NCBI GenBank assembly: GCA_021324675.1
Contig: JAJPIR010000142.1
Coordinates: 1 to 64,000 of the forward strand
Direction of reading: 5' to 3'
DNA length: 64,000 nt
DNA from: Actinomycetota bacterium
GTDB lineage: Bacteria; Actinomycetota; Actinomycetes; Mycobacteriales; Pseudonocardiaceae
Part shown: positions 8,384 to 16,799 of the stretch, in pieces
Position numbering within the stretch: the first letter of the stretch is position 1
How the letters are laid out: each line of letters starts with the position of its first letter
Program-made: the position numbers and the translations under genes
The notes under the pieces: model-generated
What the model saw: only the letters and a program-made list of their open reading frames with translations
Told to the model about the DNA's origin: nothing
Database searches by the model: none

Positions 8384-10833
8384 CGCGCGCCTCCAGTGGT
8401 GCTCAGCTGCTCATCGTCGCAGGCGGCGGGCCCGCCGCGGGTGGGGGGAATGTCGGCGGCAACAGGACGGGATGCCGTGTTCGTCGGAGCCGGCGCGGCA
8501 TGACCATCACCGGCACCAATCCGGCGGGCCCGCACCGCAGCCGTCTTGAACACCGGCTGCTTGGACACCGGATCCCAGTCGGTGATAGTGAGCTCGTTGG
8601 CGGCGCGGTCATGCTGGTCAGGGTTGGCCCCGTCCCAGTAGCCGTAGTGAAACGGCAGGAACAGCACGCCCTCGCGGATACCGCTGATCCGCGCGGCGGC
8701 ATGGATGGCACCGCGGTGAGAGCTGATCTCTACCAGGTCGCCCTCGCTGACCCCGAGAGCGTCGGCGTCTTTGGTGGACATCTCCACCCAGACCTGCGGG
8801 GCTGCCGCCCGCAGCTGCGGCACCCGGCCGGTCTTGGTCCTGGTGTGGAAGTGAAACACCGTCCGGCCGGTGATGAGGTACAGCGGGAACTCGTCGCTGG
8901 TGGTCTCGTGCGGCGGCAGGTACTCGGCAGCCTTGATCACTGCCTTGCCGGCAGGGTTCATGGCCCGGTACTCGGTGGGCTCCAGCGGCGCGCCAGTGAT
9001 CAAGTCTCGGCCGTAGCTCTCGCAGTACTCCGGGGCAGCCCAGAATTGACCATCAGGGTAGAGCCGTTCGGTGCCGTGAGGATGCTCTGCGGTACACGGC
9101 CACTGGATCCCGCTGGCGTCGCGCAACCCGGCATAACTGAGTCCGGTGTAGTCGCATGGACGGCCCGCGCTGCACTGCTTCCACGCCTCGAACGCCGACT
9201 CGGCGTCGTGCCACGGCGGCAGCGGCGCGCCGTCTTTGTCGCGGAAGTCCATCCTGCGCGCGTAGTCCAGGAAGATTTCGAGATCGGCCCGCGCCTGGCC
9301 CGGCGGTTCGACAGCCTTGTCCGACAGGTGCACGGTGCGATCGGCGTTGGTGAAGGTGCCGACCTTTTCGCCCCACGTGGCCGCGGGCAGTACCACGTCG
9401 GCAAGCTCGGTGGTCTCGGTCGGGAAGATGTCTTGCACCACCAGAAACAAGCGTTGCTGGGACAGGATCGAGCGGATCCGGCGTAGCTCCGGCAGTGAGA
9501 CTGCCGGATTCGTGCCACTGACCCACAAAAACCGGATGGAGCCCTGCTCGACATAGCGCATCATCTGCATCAGGTGGGTCGGCGGCGCGTAGTGCGGGAT
9601 CTGCATCTGGTCGAGGTTCCACAGCCGGGCCAGTTCCGCGACGTGGGAGTCGTTGGCCCAGTTGCGGAAGCCAGGCAAGTCGCCGTCGGCGCCGCATTCC
9701 CGGGTGTTTTCCGCGGTGGGTTGGCCGTTCATCTGCAGGATGCCCGCACCCGGCTTGCCGATCATGCCGCGGATGATGTTGATGTTGTTCACTTGCACGG
9801 CGGCCGCAGTGGCCTGGTGCGACTGGTAAAAGCCCTGCAGGACGGTGGACAGCAGGTGCTGCGCGGTACCGAGGATGCGCGCTGCCTCGCGAATCTGCTG
9901 CGCCGGGAGTTGGCAGATTTCCGCCACCCGCTCAGGGGGATAGTCAGCGACCTGTTTGGCCAGCTCGTCAAAGCCGACGGTATGCGCGGTGACGTAGTCA
10001 TGATCGACCCAGTCGTTGCGGATGATCTCATGCAGAAGGCCGTTCATCAAAGCGACGTTGGTGCCTGGCAGCGGCGCCAGGTGCACCGTCGACGCCTCCG
10101 CAACCGGTGTTTCCCGGGGATCCACGCAGATCACCACCGGCGGGTTGGGTCCAGCCAGCCGATCCAGCATGCGCATCCACAACACAGTCTGCGTCTCGGC
10201 CGCGTTGTGGCCGTACAGCGCGATCACGTCGGCGTGGTCCACATCGCTGTAGGAGCCCGGCTGGCCGTCGCAGGCAAACGATTCCTTCAATGCTTCGGCT
10301 GCGGTTGCCGTGCATAGCCTGGTGTTGCCGTCGACGTGGTTGGTGCCGATCGCGCCGTGCGCGATCACACTCAGGGTGTAGTACTCCTCCAGGAACAGCT
10401 GCCCGGTGGTGTAGAAGGCCAGCGCGCTGGGTCCCTGCTGCTCCAGCAGTTCCTGGCTGCGCCGGACCACCACATCCATGGCGGTGTCCCAGTCGCTGTC
10501 CACCAACTGGCCACCTTGGCGGATCAGCGGAGCAGTCAGACGGTCCGGGGAGCTGTTGGCCTGCCAGCCGAACAGATCCTTGGGATCGAGGCGGCCGTGG
10601 TTGACCCGATCGATGGCCCGACCCCGGACCCCGACGATTCGACCACCGGAGACCGCGATGTCCATCGCGTCTCCATTGGAGTGCAGCAACGACGCGGACT
10701 GCACCCAACGGTCGACCTGGTCAGCATCGATGCCGCTGGCCAGGTGGCTGTCTACCCGGACCGGCCAGCTCTCGCCAGGACCATACGGAGCCCGCTCGCC
10801 CCACGGCTCGGCTATTCGATCATGCGATGCCAT
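8380..10833 (-). CDS. Molybdopterin oxidoreductase (nitrate reductase/formate dehydrogenase superfamily) lacking the N-terminal [4Fe-4S] cysteines
   Basis: An 817-residue Mo-bisMGD (DMSO reductase superfamily) enzyme. Conserved parts are easy to see: ALAFYTTGQLFLEEYY (about 137-152), the Mo-ligand region TRLCTATAAEAL with Cys174, the FLWVSGTNPAVSLP pterin loop, DVVLPAATWGEKVGTFTNADR, and the C-terminal molydopterin-binding domain (YLITGRTVFHFHTRTKTGR; EGVLFLPFHYGYWDG). The N-terminal cluster site is abnormal. Where relatives have CxxCxxxC, this protein has Ser48, His51 and Asp55 in the same spacing, and Asp83 stands just before the conserved Lys85. There is no twin-Arg signal, so it is probably cytoplasmic. 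The ATGA overlap with the next gene implies a two-gene operon. Substrate is unknown; relatives are often annotated as assimilatory nitrate reductase-like. Confidence 0.88.
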   Translation of the reverse strand: MASHDRIAEPWGERAPYGPGESWPVRVDSHLASGIDADQVDRWVQSASLLHSNGDAMDIAVSGGRIVGVRGRAIDRVNHGRLDPKDLFGWQANSSPDRLTAPLIRQGGQLVDSDWDTAMDVVVRRSQELLEQQGPSALAFYTTGQLFLEEYYTLSVIAHGAIGTNHVDGNTRLCTATAAEALKESFACDGQPGSYSDVDHADVIALYGHNAAETQTVLWMRMLDRLAGPNPPVVICVDPRETPVAEASTVHLAPLPGTNVALMNGLLHEIIRNDWVDHDYVTAHTVGFDELAKQVADYPPERVAEICQLPAQQIREAARILGTAQHLLSTVLQGFYQSHQATAAAVQVNNINIIRGMIGKPGAGILQMNGQPTAENTRECGADGDLPGFRNWANDSHVAELARLWNLDQMQIPHYAPPTHLMQMMRYVEQGSIRFLWVSGTNPAVSLPELRRIRSILSQQRLFLVVQDIFPTETTELADVVLPAATWGEKVGTFTNADRTVHLSDKAVEPPGQARADLEIFLDYARRMDFRDKDGAPLPPWHDAESAFEAWKQCSAGRPCDYTGLSYAGLRDASGIQWPCTAEHPHGTERLYPDGQFWAAPEYCESYGRDLITGAPLEPTEYRAMNPAGKAVIKAAEYLPPHETTSDEFPLYLITGRTVFHFHTRTKTGRVPQLRAAAPQVWVEMSTKDADALGVSEGDLVEISSHRGAIHAAARISGIREGVLFLPFHYGYWDGANPDQHDRAANELTITDWDPVSKQPVFKTAAVRARRIGAGDGHAAPAPTNTASRPVAADIPPTRGGPAACDDEQLSTTGGAR

Positions 10834-10884
10834 GCCGGCCGTCTACCCCAGCCAGCGGGCAACTAATCCTGCCTCAGAACGCGA

Positions 10885-10922
10885 CCGGGGGTGTGTCACG
10901 GAACTCCGTGCCACACCCCCGG
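10885..10922 (-). terminator. Hairpin terminator downstream of hsp20
   Basis: Stem CCGGGGGTGTG (10885-10895) with CACACCCCCGG (10912-10922), and an inner CACGG/CCGTG stem. It lies 28 bases past the hsp20 stop at 10950 and before the start of the molybdoenzyme gene, so it isolates the two transcripts. Confidence 0.65.
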
Positions 10923-10949
10923 CATCGGTGGCGCTGTTTGTGGTTCCTA

Positions 10950-11384
10950 TCAGGCAGCCTCGACCACCTTGGGCTCACCGCCCGTGGTGATCTCGATCTT
11001 GCGAGCCTTGGCCTTCTCAGCAACCGGGATGCGCAGGGTCAGCACCCCGGCGTCGTAGCTGGCCTCGACATGGTCGGTGTCCAGGGCGTCACCGAGGAAC
11101 AGCTGCCGGCTGAACGTCCCGCGGGGTCGCTCATTGGCCTGCAATTCAATGCCCTCGCCGTAGGCCGGCTTGCGCTCAGCCGTGACGGTGAGCACGTTGC
11201 GCTCGACGTTGATGTCGATCGAGGACGGGTCTACCCCAGGCAGGTCGAAATGCACAATGAAGTGCCCGTCCTGGCGGTAGGCGTCCATCGGCAAGATCGC
11301 CGAGTGCGACCTGGTGCCAGTGGCGCCGAACACGGCTTGGGCCAGCCGGTCGAGCTCCCGGAACGGGTCGGTACGCATCAGCAT
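10950..11384 (-). CDS. Hsp20/alpha-crystallin family small heat-shock protein
   Basis: A 144-residue sHSP. It starts MLMRTDPFRELDRLAQ, has an alpha-crystallin domain from about residue 31 to 130 (PMDAYRQDGHFIVHFDLPGVDPSSI through YDAGVLTLRIPVAEKA), and ends with an I-x-I-type motif (KIEI). ATP-independent holdase that binds unfolding proteins. ATG 11384 is chosen because GGAGAG precedes it at proper spacing. A HAIR-like HspR operator lies about 93 bases upstream (11477-11497), which predicts HspR-repressed, heat-inducible expression like mycobacterial hsp/acr2. A perfect dyad GGATGTC-TT-GACATCC (11404-11419) lies just before the SD. Confidence 0.9.
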   Translation of the reverse strand: MLMRTDPFRELDRLAQAVFGATGTRSHSAILPMDAYRQDGHFIVHFDLPGVDPSSIDINVERNVLTVTAERKPAYGEGIELQANERPRGTFSRQLFLGDALDTDHVEASYDAGVLTLRIPVAEKAKARKIEITTGGEPKVVEAA

Positions 11385-11476
11385 CGTGGTCTCTCCTTTG
11401 AAGGGATGTCTTGACATCCGCCGACACCCCTGTCAACGGGCAAGACGGCGAAGCTGTTCCCAACCGGAGCACTTTT

Positions 11477-11497
11477 CTTGACAGAAGCAGACTCAAG
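11477..11497 (-). promoter_or_regulatory. HAIR-like HspR operator
   Basis: On the minus strand the site reads CTTGAGT-N7-TGTCAAG, against the HAIR consensus CTTGAGT-N7-ACTCAAG: one half perfect, the other 5 of 7, with exact spacing. Its position upstream of an hsp20 gene fits the known HspR regulon in actinobacteria. Confidence 0.75.
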
Positions 11498-11826
11498 ACG
11501 CGGCTGCCGTCAGCTGGCGACGTGACCCCACGATGGGTCACGTCGGCTTCGCTGGCCGCCTCGGATCGGTCCGCACCAAGTCACAGGCTCGGCCCACGGA
11601 TCGACTCCGGCAGTGAGGTCCGGTACCAGCAACAGCTGACCGGCTGACTGTTCGCTCAGCGAGCCGCTACTTCGACTCCGATCGAATGGTCGCAACTCTA
11701 ATGTTGGGTGGCGAAAGACGCCTTCGACGGACGCGTCTGTACCGCCCTCGGTGTTCGGTGTCCATCGAGTAAATGCCCCCACTGCCAGCCAGACTGTGCC
11801 AGCACCCGACTCGAAAGGTATTGACC
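11498..11826. other. Intergenic region between divergent hsp20 and the mycothiol-enzyme gene
   Basis: About 330 bases with no credible gene. It must hold the promoter of the downstream plus-strand gene and the distal part of the hsp20 promoter. I see no further clear operator. Confidence 0.4.
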
Positions 11827-12597
11827 ATGGTCACGGGACCTCTGCACGACACCCTTCCCGAGTGGGACGCGTTCGCCCATGCTGTGCAGGCCCGCCGACC
11901 CGACGCCGGAACCTGGTGCGAGGCATGGACCACGCGCGACGTGCTGATCCACCAGACCGGCAACGCAGAAGAACTTGCCCGGGTACTGCAGGCGCATCTG
12001 ACGGGCAACCCGGTCCCGACACGAGGTTTTGCTCGGGAGGACCCCTACCGCGACCTCACCGATCCGCAACTGTGGTCAACGTTCATCGACCGCTGCGAGC
12101 AACTCGTCGACATCACCAACACTGCCGAGCGGGACCTACCCGCAGATGAAGGGATCATCTGGACGGGTCGCGTGGTGAAGCCACGCTTCTTCGCCGAGCA
12201 CATGCGCGAGGAACTCGTGTTGCACCGCTGGGACCTGAGCGGCGACGACGCCACGGCGGTGCGCGCGTTGGCCGAACCATGGATGACCCGGCACAGCGTT
12301 TACGACGTGGGCAAGCCACTGCTCGCCAGGGGCGCCGCCGGGCTGGACTTCGCGGCCGAGGGCCGGATCCAGGGCCGGCTTCGATCGCCGGGCAGCGACG
12401 ATGTGATCGTCACCGCCACCGCGGAGGGCAACAGCATCGAGTTGGGCAAGCCCGAAGGGCTGGCCACGCTCGAAAGCGATCCTGCCGCACGCACCCTCTT
12501 TCTGTGGGGACGCCGACCCGCCGACTTCACCCGATGGCACAGCCAGGCCGGTCCTCAAGCGCTCCGCAAGCTACGAACCCTGCTCAGCGGCTACTGA
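11827..12597 (+). CDS. Maleylpyruvate isomerase family, mycothiol-dependent-type enzyme
   Basis: A 256-residue protein of the DinB/MDMPI superfamily. The N-terminal four-helix domain is visible (PEWDAFAHAVQARRPDAGTWC, then WTTRDVLIHQTGNAEELARVL with the metal-ligand His), with HMREELVLHRWDL giving further metal-site residues, and a C-terminal small domain (WGRRPADFTRWH). Family members use mycothiol as cofactor for isomerisation or conjugation; the substrate is unknown. GAAAGG precedes ATG 11827; an upstream in-frame start at 11773 has weaker support. Confidence 0.8.
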   Translation: MVTGPLHDTLPEWDAFAHAVQARRPDAGTWCEAWTTRDVLIHQTGNAEELARVLQAHLTGNPVPTRGFAREDPYRDLTDPQLWSTFIDRCEQLVDITNTAERDLPADEGIIWTGRVVKPRFFAEHMREELVLHRWDLSGDDATAVRALAEPWMTRHSVYDVGKPLLARGAAGLDFAAEGRIQGRLRSPGSDDVIVTATAEGNSIELGKPEGLATLESDPAARTLFLWGRRPADFTRWHSQAGPQALRKLRTLLSGY

Positions 12598-12663
12598 TGC
12601 TGCCGGTGCGGACGGTGGCCCTCGCGGTGCGGCCCGCCGTGCATCGCTGTCGTTGCCCGCGGA

Positions 12664-13881
12664 TCACTGGTAGCGGAGGGCTTCGACGGGCCGTAGCCGG
12701 GCAGCCCGGTTGGCGGGGTAGCCCCCGGCGATGATCCCGATCGCAAGGCTGATCCCGAACGACAGCAGTATGGACGGGACACTGACGGTGGGCGCGAAGT
12801 TACTCAGTGTAGGTCCCAATCGTGGGGCAAGCTGAGCACCGAGCACAGCCAATCCCACCCCCACGGCTATACCGATCAACCCGCCGAGTCCAGCCAGCAC
12901 CACGGCTTCGATGAGGAACTGCTGGAGTATCGCGCGGCGGGTCGCGCCGATCGCTTTGCGGATTCCGATTTCCCGCGTTCGTTCGGTAACCGAGACCAGC
13001 ATGATGTTCAACACGCCGATGGCGCCGACGATCAGCGAGATCGACGCTACCGAGGCGGTGAACAGGGTGAGGATCGACAGGATCTGGTTGAACGCATCGA
13101 GCCGGCTACGCAGGGACTGGACCTCGAAGTCTCTTTTCGCGGGATCCTGGATCCGGTGCCGGTCACTGAGAATGTTGATCACCTCGTCCTCGACGGCAGG
13201 CACGTCAGATGCCTGGACGGCCTGGACGGTGATCTGGTTGAGTATGTCGCCGCCGCCGAAGATGTAGCGGCGCGCGCTGTCCAGTGGCATGACCGCGTTG
13301 TTATCCGCTGGCTCGCCCGCTGATTGCAACACTCCAATAACTTGGAACGTCTGGTGGTTGAACCGGATGGGCTGGTGCAGCGCCGCTCCGGGTTCCCCGA
13401 ACAGCGCGGTCGCCACGCTCGGGCCGAGCACCACCACCCGGGCAGCGGACCGGACCTGGGCGTGATCGAAGAAACTACCCGATTGCAGGTCCCGGTTATT
13501 GATGTCAAGCCAGTCCTCGGTGGATCCGACGACGTCCGAGCGGTACTTGTTGGTGTCGGTCTCTGCCAGCGCCTGGCCGGTGACCGCCGGGATGACGGCG
13601 GCAGCATTGGTCACCTGCCGCTGGAGTACCTCCACATCCCCATCGATCAAATTCTTCGGAGCAGCGCCGCCCGGAACGTTCCCGGTCGTCGGCACGACGG
13701 TGATCAAATTGGCCAGCGGTTGGATTTTTGCGTTGACCGAAGCCTGTACCCCGTTACCGATAGCAACCAGGAGTATCACCGCTGCGACACCGATAATGAT
13801 TCCGAGCATAGTCAGCACGGAACGTAACCGGTGAGCGCGCAATCCTCGTAACGCGATACGCACGGCCTCACGCAGATTCAT
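12664..13881 (-). CDS. ABC transporter permease, MacB/FtsX type (orphan)
   Basis: A 405-residue MacB-like permease. It has the typical N-terminal start (REAVRIALRGLRAHRLRSVL then TMLGIIIGVAAVILLVAIG, first TM), a periplasmic MacB-type domain of about 230 residues, and three C-terminal TM segments beginning with the signature RTREIGIRKAIGATRRAILQQFL. Such permeases act with a separate LolD/MacB-like ATPase to move lipoproteins, peptides or drugs by mechanotransmission. No ATPase gene lies on either side, so the partner must be elsewhere or the locus has been rearranged. No clear SD precedes the ATG. Confidence 0.87.
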   Translation of the reverse strand: MNLREAVRIALRGLRAHRLRSVLTMLGIIIGVAAVILLVAIGNGVQASVNAKIQPLANLITVVPTTGNVPGGAAPKNLIDGDVEVLQRQVTNAAAVIPAVTGQALAETDTNKYRSDVVGSTEDWLDINNRDLQSGSFFDHAQVRSAARVVVLGPSVATALFGEPGAALHQPIRFNHQTFQVIGVLQSAGEPADNNAVMPLDSARRYIFGGGDILNQITVQAVQASDVPAVEDEVINILSDRHRIQDPAKRDFEVQSLRSRLDAFNQILSILTLFTASVASISLIVGAIGVLNIMLVSVTERTREIGIRKAIGATRRAILQQFLIEAVVLAGLGGLIGIAVGVGLAVLGAQLAPRLGPTLSNFAPTVSVPSILLSFGISLAIGIIAGGYPANRAARLRPVEALRYQ

Positions 13882-14010
13882 TAGCTACGACGCTAACCAG
13901 TTATCGGCGTCGCCCACAAGTGGTTAGGATTCGGCGGTTGATCCTGGCCGGACCGCCGCGTCGCATTTGACGCATAGTCAGCAACAGTCAGCAACAGAAG
14001 GAGAACCGCG

Positions 14011-14610
14011 ATGCCCGAGTCCGGGTTCTGGGACTGGGTGCCCGGGCTGACCGTCTCGGCCTGCTGGGGACTGTTCGTTGTGACCTGGCTCGCCGGAGCG
14101 ATCTATAACTTGCGCCGCGCGCCGGCTGTGCGGGAGCGATCCGCTACGGCGTCACCGTGGCTGGTCGGACTTGCCGCGGTGCTGGTGCTCAACCAGTTCG
14201 TGCCGGCCAGCCTGTGGCGTCCGATCACCATCGACGCACGGTGGTTGACGGTTCCGGGCGTCGTCCTGCTCGTCGTCAGCACCGCATTCACCCTGTGGGC
14301 TCGGGCCGCGCTGGGCACGATGTGGACGTCAGCGGCGGTGATCAAAGACGATCACGTACTGCGCACCTCTGGTCCGTACGGCATCACCCGGCACCCGATC
14401 TACACCGGCCTGCTCGGGATGCTGGCAGGCACCACCCTCATCGAGGGGTTGGGCCGCTGGGTGGCGTTGTTCGGGCTCGGTGTGCTGATGGTCATGTTGA
14501 AGATCCGCGCCGAGGAACGGCTGCTAGGCCGCACGCTGGGTCCGGCCCACGACCGGTACCGGCAGCGGGTACCGATGCTGATCCCCCGGCTGCCAGGTGG
14601 ACACAAATAG
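14011..14610 (+). CDS. Isoprenylcysteine carboxyl methyltransferase-family membrane protein
   Basis: A 199-residue membrane protein with about five TM helices and the C-terminal ICMT/PEMT signature: SGPYGITRHPIYTGLLGMLAGT then RAEERLLGRTLGPAHDRYRQRVP, which form the SAM and substrate site in this family. In bacteria these are small membrane methyltransferases whose acceptor (isoprenoid-type thiol, phospholipid or other lipid) is usually unknown. SD GAAGGAG precedes ATG 14011. It is transcribed divergently from the orphan permease, with a short direct repeat (AGTCAGCAAC twice) in between. Confidence 0.85.
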   Translation: MPESGFWDWVPGLTVSACWGLFVVTWLAGAIYNLRRAPAVRERSATASPWLVGLAAVLVLNQFVPASLWRPITIDARWLTVPGVVLLVVSTAFTLWARAALGTMWTSAAVIKDDHVLRTSGPYGITRHPIYTGLLGMLAGTTLIEGLGRWVALFGLGVLMVMLKIRAEERLLGRTLGPAHDRYRQRVPMLIPRLPGGHK

Positions 14611-14737
14611 CCCCTGCCGGCCCGGGGAATTCCCGCAGCGCGCCACGCCGGGGCCGCTACGCTGCGCGAGCGCGCCGATTGTGTACCCTCTCCCGCGACC
14701 TATGCTCGCAAACCGGCGTTTACGGAGGAAATCCCGC

Positions 14738-15604
14738 ATGCACCACCGCCTCGTGAACGCCCGTCGCCGTCGCCCCCGTACCACGGCGATAGCGTTGACC
14801 GCGGCCGCGGCGACGGTGCTCGTCGGTGTGCTGATGCCCGGAACCGCGTCGGCCGGAACCCCGGTATGGGCGCCTTACGCGCAGGCCACCATCCATCCCG
14901 GCGTGATGACCAACACAGAGGGTGGCGGGGAGTGCACCGCCAACTTCATCTTCTATAACGCCACCGACGTGTTCATCGGCCAGGCCGCGCATTGCGCCGG
15001 TACCGGGGCTCCGACCGAGACCAGCGGCTGCACCTCGGCCACCAAGCCGCTGGGGACCCCAGTCAAGATCACCGGCGCCAGCAAGCCCGGCACGCTGGTG
15101 TACAGCTCCTGGATCACGATGGCCAAGATCGGCGAGAAGGACACCAATACCTGCAACTACAACGACTTCGCCTTGGTGAAGATCGATCCGGCCGATCGCG
15201 ACAAGATCAACCCGAGCGTACCGTTCTTCGGCGGCCCGATCGGTATCGCGACGGGTCCGACCGCATTCGGCGATCCGATATACACCTACGGTAATTCACC
15301 GCTGCGGGCCGGGGTCAGCGCGCTGTCTCCCAAGAGCGGCGCCAGCCTCGGCGACGACGGCGGCGGTTGGTCACATACCTGCTACACGGTCACCCCGGGC
15401 ATTCCCGGTGACTCGGGCAGTGCGGTCCTGGCCAAGGACGGAAAAGCACTGGGGGTCCTGACTTCGCTCGCGCTCGCCCCGCTGGCTGCCAGCAACGGCG
15501 TGGGAGACATGTCCCGAGAACTGGACTACCTCAACGCCCACGGCGGCCTGGGTGCCGTCACGCTGGCACTGGGAACTGAACCCTTCCATCCCGTCGCTGC
15601 CTGA
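14738..15604 (+). CDS. Secreted trypsin-like (S1 family) serine protease
   Basis: A 288-residue exported protease. The N-terminus is a signal peptide with a basic start (HHRLVNARRRRPRTTA), a hydrophobic core (AIALTAAAATVLVGVLM) and cleavage near TASA-GTP. The chymotrypsin-fold triad is visible: His in QAAHCAGTG, Asp in NYNDFALVKID, and Ser in GIPGDSGSAVL. Four or more cysteines suggest disulphides. GGAGGA precedes ATG 14738. The substrate is unknown. It is flanked by unrelated genes, so it is probably monocistronic. Confidence 0.87.
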   Translation: MHHRLVNARRRRPRTTAIALTAAAATVLVGVLMPGTASAGTPVWAPYAQATIHPGVMTNTEGGGECTANFIFYNATDVFIGQAAHCAGTGAPTETSGCTSATKPLGTPVKITGASKPGTLVYSSWITMAKIGEKDTNTCNYNDFALVKIDPADRDKINPSVPFFGGPIGIATGPTAFGDPIYTYGNSPLRAGVSALSPKSGASLGDDGGGWSHTCYTVTPGIPGDSGSAVLAKDGKALGVLTSLALAPLAASNGVGDMSRELDYLNAHGGLGAVTLALGTEPFHPVAA

Positions 15605-15670
15605 CTGCCGCCGCATGGCTGGGCGAGCGGTCCGGGTTGTGTCACTCCAGGACTGTGCCACCCTGTTGCT

Positions 15671-16690
15671 GTGCAACTCGGGATGGTCGGTTTAGGGCGC
15701 ATGGGCGCGAACATCGTGCGGCGGTTGCTGCGCGATGGGCATGAGTGCGTGGTCTATGACGTCAACGAGACATCGGTTGAGCAGCTAGTCGCCGAAGGCG
15801 CGACCGGCGCGAGTTCGCTGGCAGAATTCGCCGCCGCGTTGAGCCGGCCCCGGGCCGCTTGGATCATGGTGCCGACCGCGCTGGCCGGCCAGATCGTCGA
15901 GCAACTCGCCGGGCACTTCGAACCAGGTGACATCATCATCGACGGCGGGAACAGCTACTACCGCGATGATGTGGACAGGGCCCGGGCCCTCGGTGGCCGG
16001 GGCATCCACTATGTCGATGTCGGCACCAGCGGCGGGGTGTGGGGGCTGGAGCGCGGGTACTGCTTGATGATCGGCGGCGACGCGGAGCCGATCGCGCGTC
16101 TGGACCCGATCTTCCGGACGCTTGCCCCGGGCGTTGCAGGTGCCACCCGCACTCCAGCGCGCGACGGTGAGCCCAGCACCGCCGAGCAGGGCTACCTGCA
16201 CTGCGGGCCACCCGGTGCCGGCCACTTCGTCAAGATGGTGCACAACGGCATCGAGTACGGGTTGATGGCTGCCTACGCCGAAGGTTTCAACGTGCTCCAG
16301 CACGCCAATGTCGGCCGCAGCAAGGCAGCGGCCGATGCAGAGACCGCGCCACTGCGTGATCCGGAGTACTACCAGTATGAATTCGACCTCCCCGCGATCG
16401 CCGAACTGTGGCGGCGCGGCACCGTGATCGCTTCGTGGCTGCTCGACCTGACCGCTAACGCGCTGCGGGAGTCGCCCGAGTTGACCGAATTCAGTGGCCG
16501 AATCTCCGACTCCGGCGAGGGCCGCTGGACGGTGCTGGCTGCCGTCGAGGAGGGCGTCCCCGCCACGGTGCTCAGCGCCGCGTTGTACGAGCGCTTCAGC
16601 TCACGGCGCGAAGGCGACTACAGCGGCAAGCTGATCTCCGCGATGCGCAAGCAGTTCGGCGGCCACGTCGAACGCCCCACCGGCGAGTAG
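15671..16690 (+). CDS. gnd: 6-phosphogluconate dehydrogenase, decarboxylating
   Basis: A 339-residue enzyme of the short bacterial (GndA/YqeC-like) type that oxidises 6-phosphogluconate to ribulose 5-phosphate with reduction of NAD(P). The N-terminal Rossmann motif is VGLGRMGANIVRRLL; DGGNSYYRDD and the substrate signature VDVGTSGGVWGLERGYCLMIGG (catalytic region) are present, as is KMVHNGIEYGLMAAYAEGF with the catalytic Lys/His/Asn. The start is GTG at 15671, without a strong SD. It belongs to the oxidative pentose phosphate pathway; its neighbours are unrelated. Confidence 0.92.
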   Translation: MQLGMVGLGRMGANIVRRLLRDGHECVVYDVNETSVEQLVAEGATGASSLAEFAAALSRPRAAWIMVPTALAGQIVEQLAGHFEPGDIIIDGGNSYYRDDVDRARALGGRGIHYVDVGTSGGVWGLERGYCLMIGGDAEPIARLDPIFRTLAPGVAGATRTPARDGEPSTAEQGYLHCGPPGAGHFVKMVHNGIEYGLMAAYAEGFNVLQHANVGRSKAAADAETAPLRDPEYYQYEFDLPAIAELWRRGTVIASWLLDLTANALRESPELTEFSGRISDSGEGRWTVLAAVEEGVPATVLSAALYERFSSRREGDYSGKLISAMRKQFGGHVERPTGE

Positions 16691-16720
16691 TCACGAGTAG
16701 AACACCGCACCGGCACTAGA

Positions 16721-16775
16721 CCGCGAGGCGCCCGCGACTTCATCAGACCCGCGAGGCACCCGCGACCTCATCAGA
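16721..16775. repeat. Tandem 27-base repeat between convergent genes
   Basis: Copies at 16721-16747 and 16749-16775 match at 25 of 27 positions (core CGCGAGGC then CCCGCGAC). It lies between the convergent ends of gnd and the serine hydrolase gene. It may be a degenerate terminator region or slippage product; no function can be assigned. Confidence 0.5.
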
Positions 16776-16799
16776 GGGGTCACACGTTGCCAACGGCCG

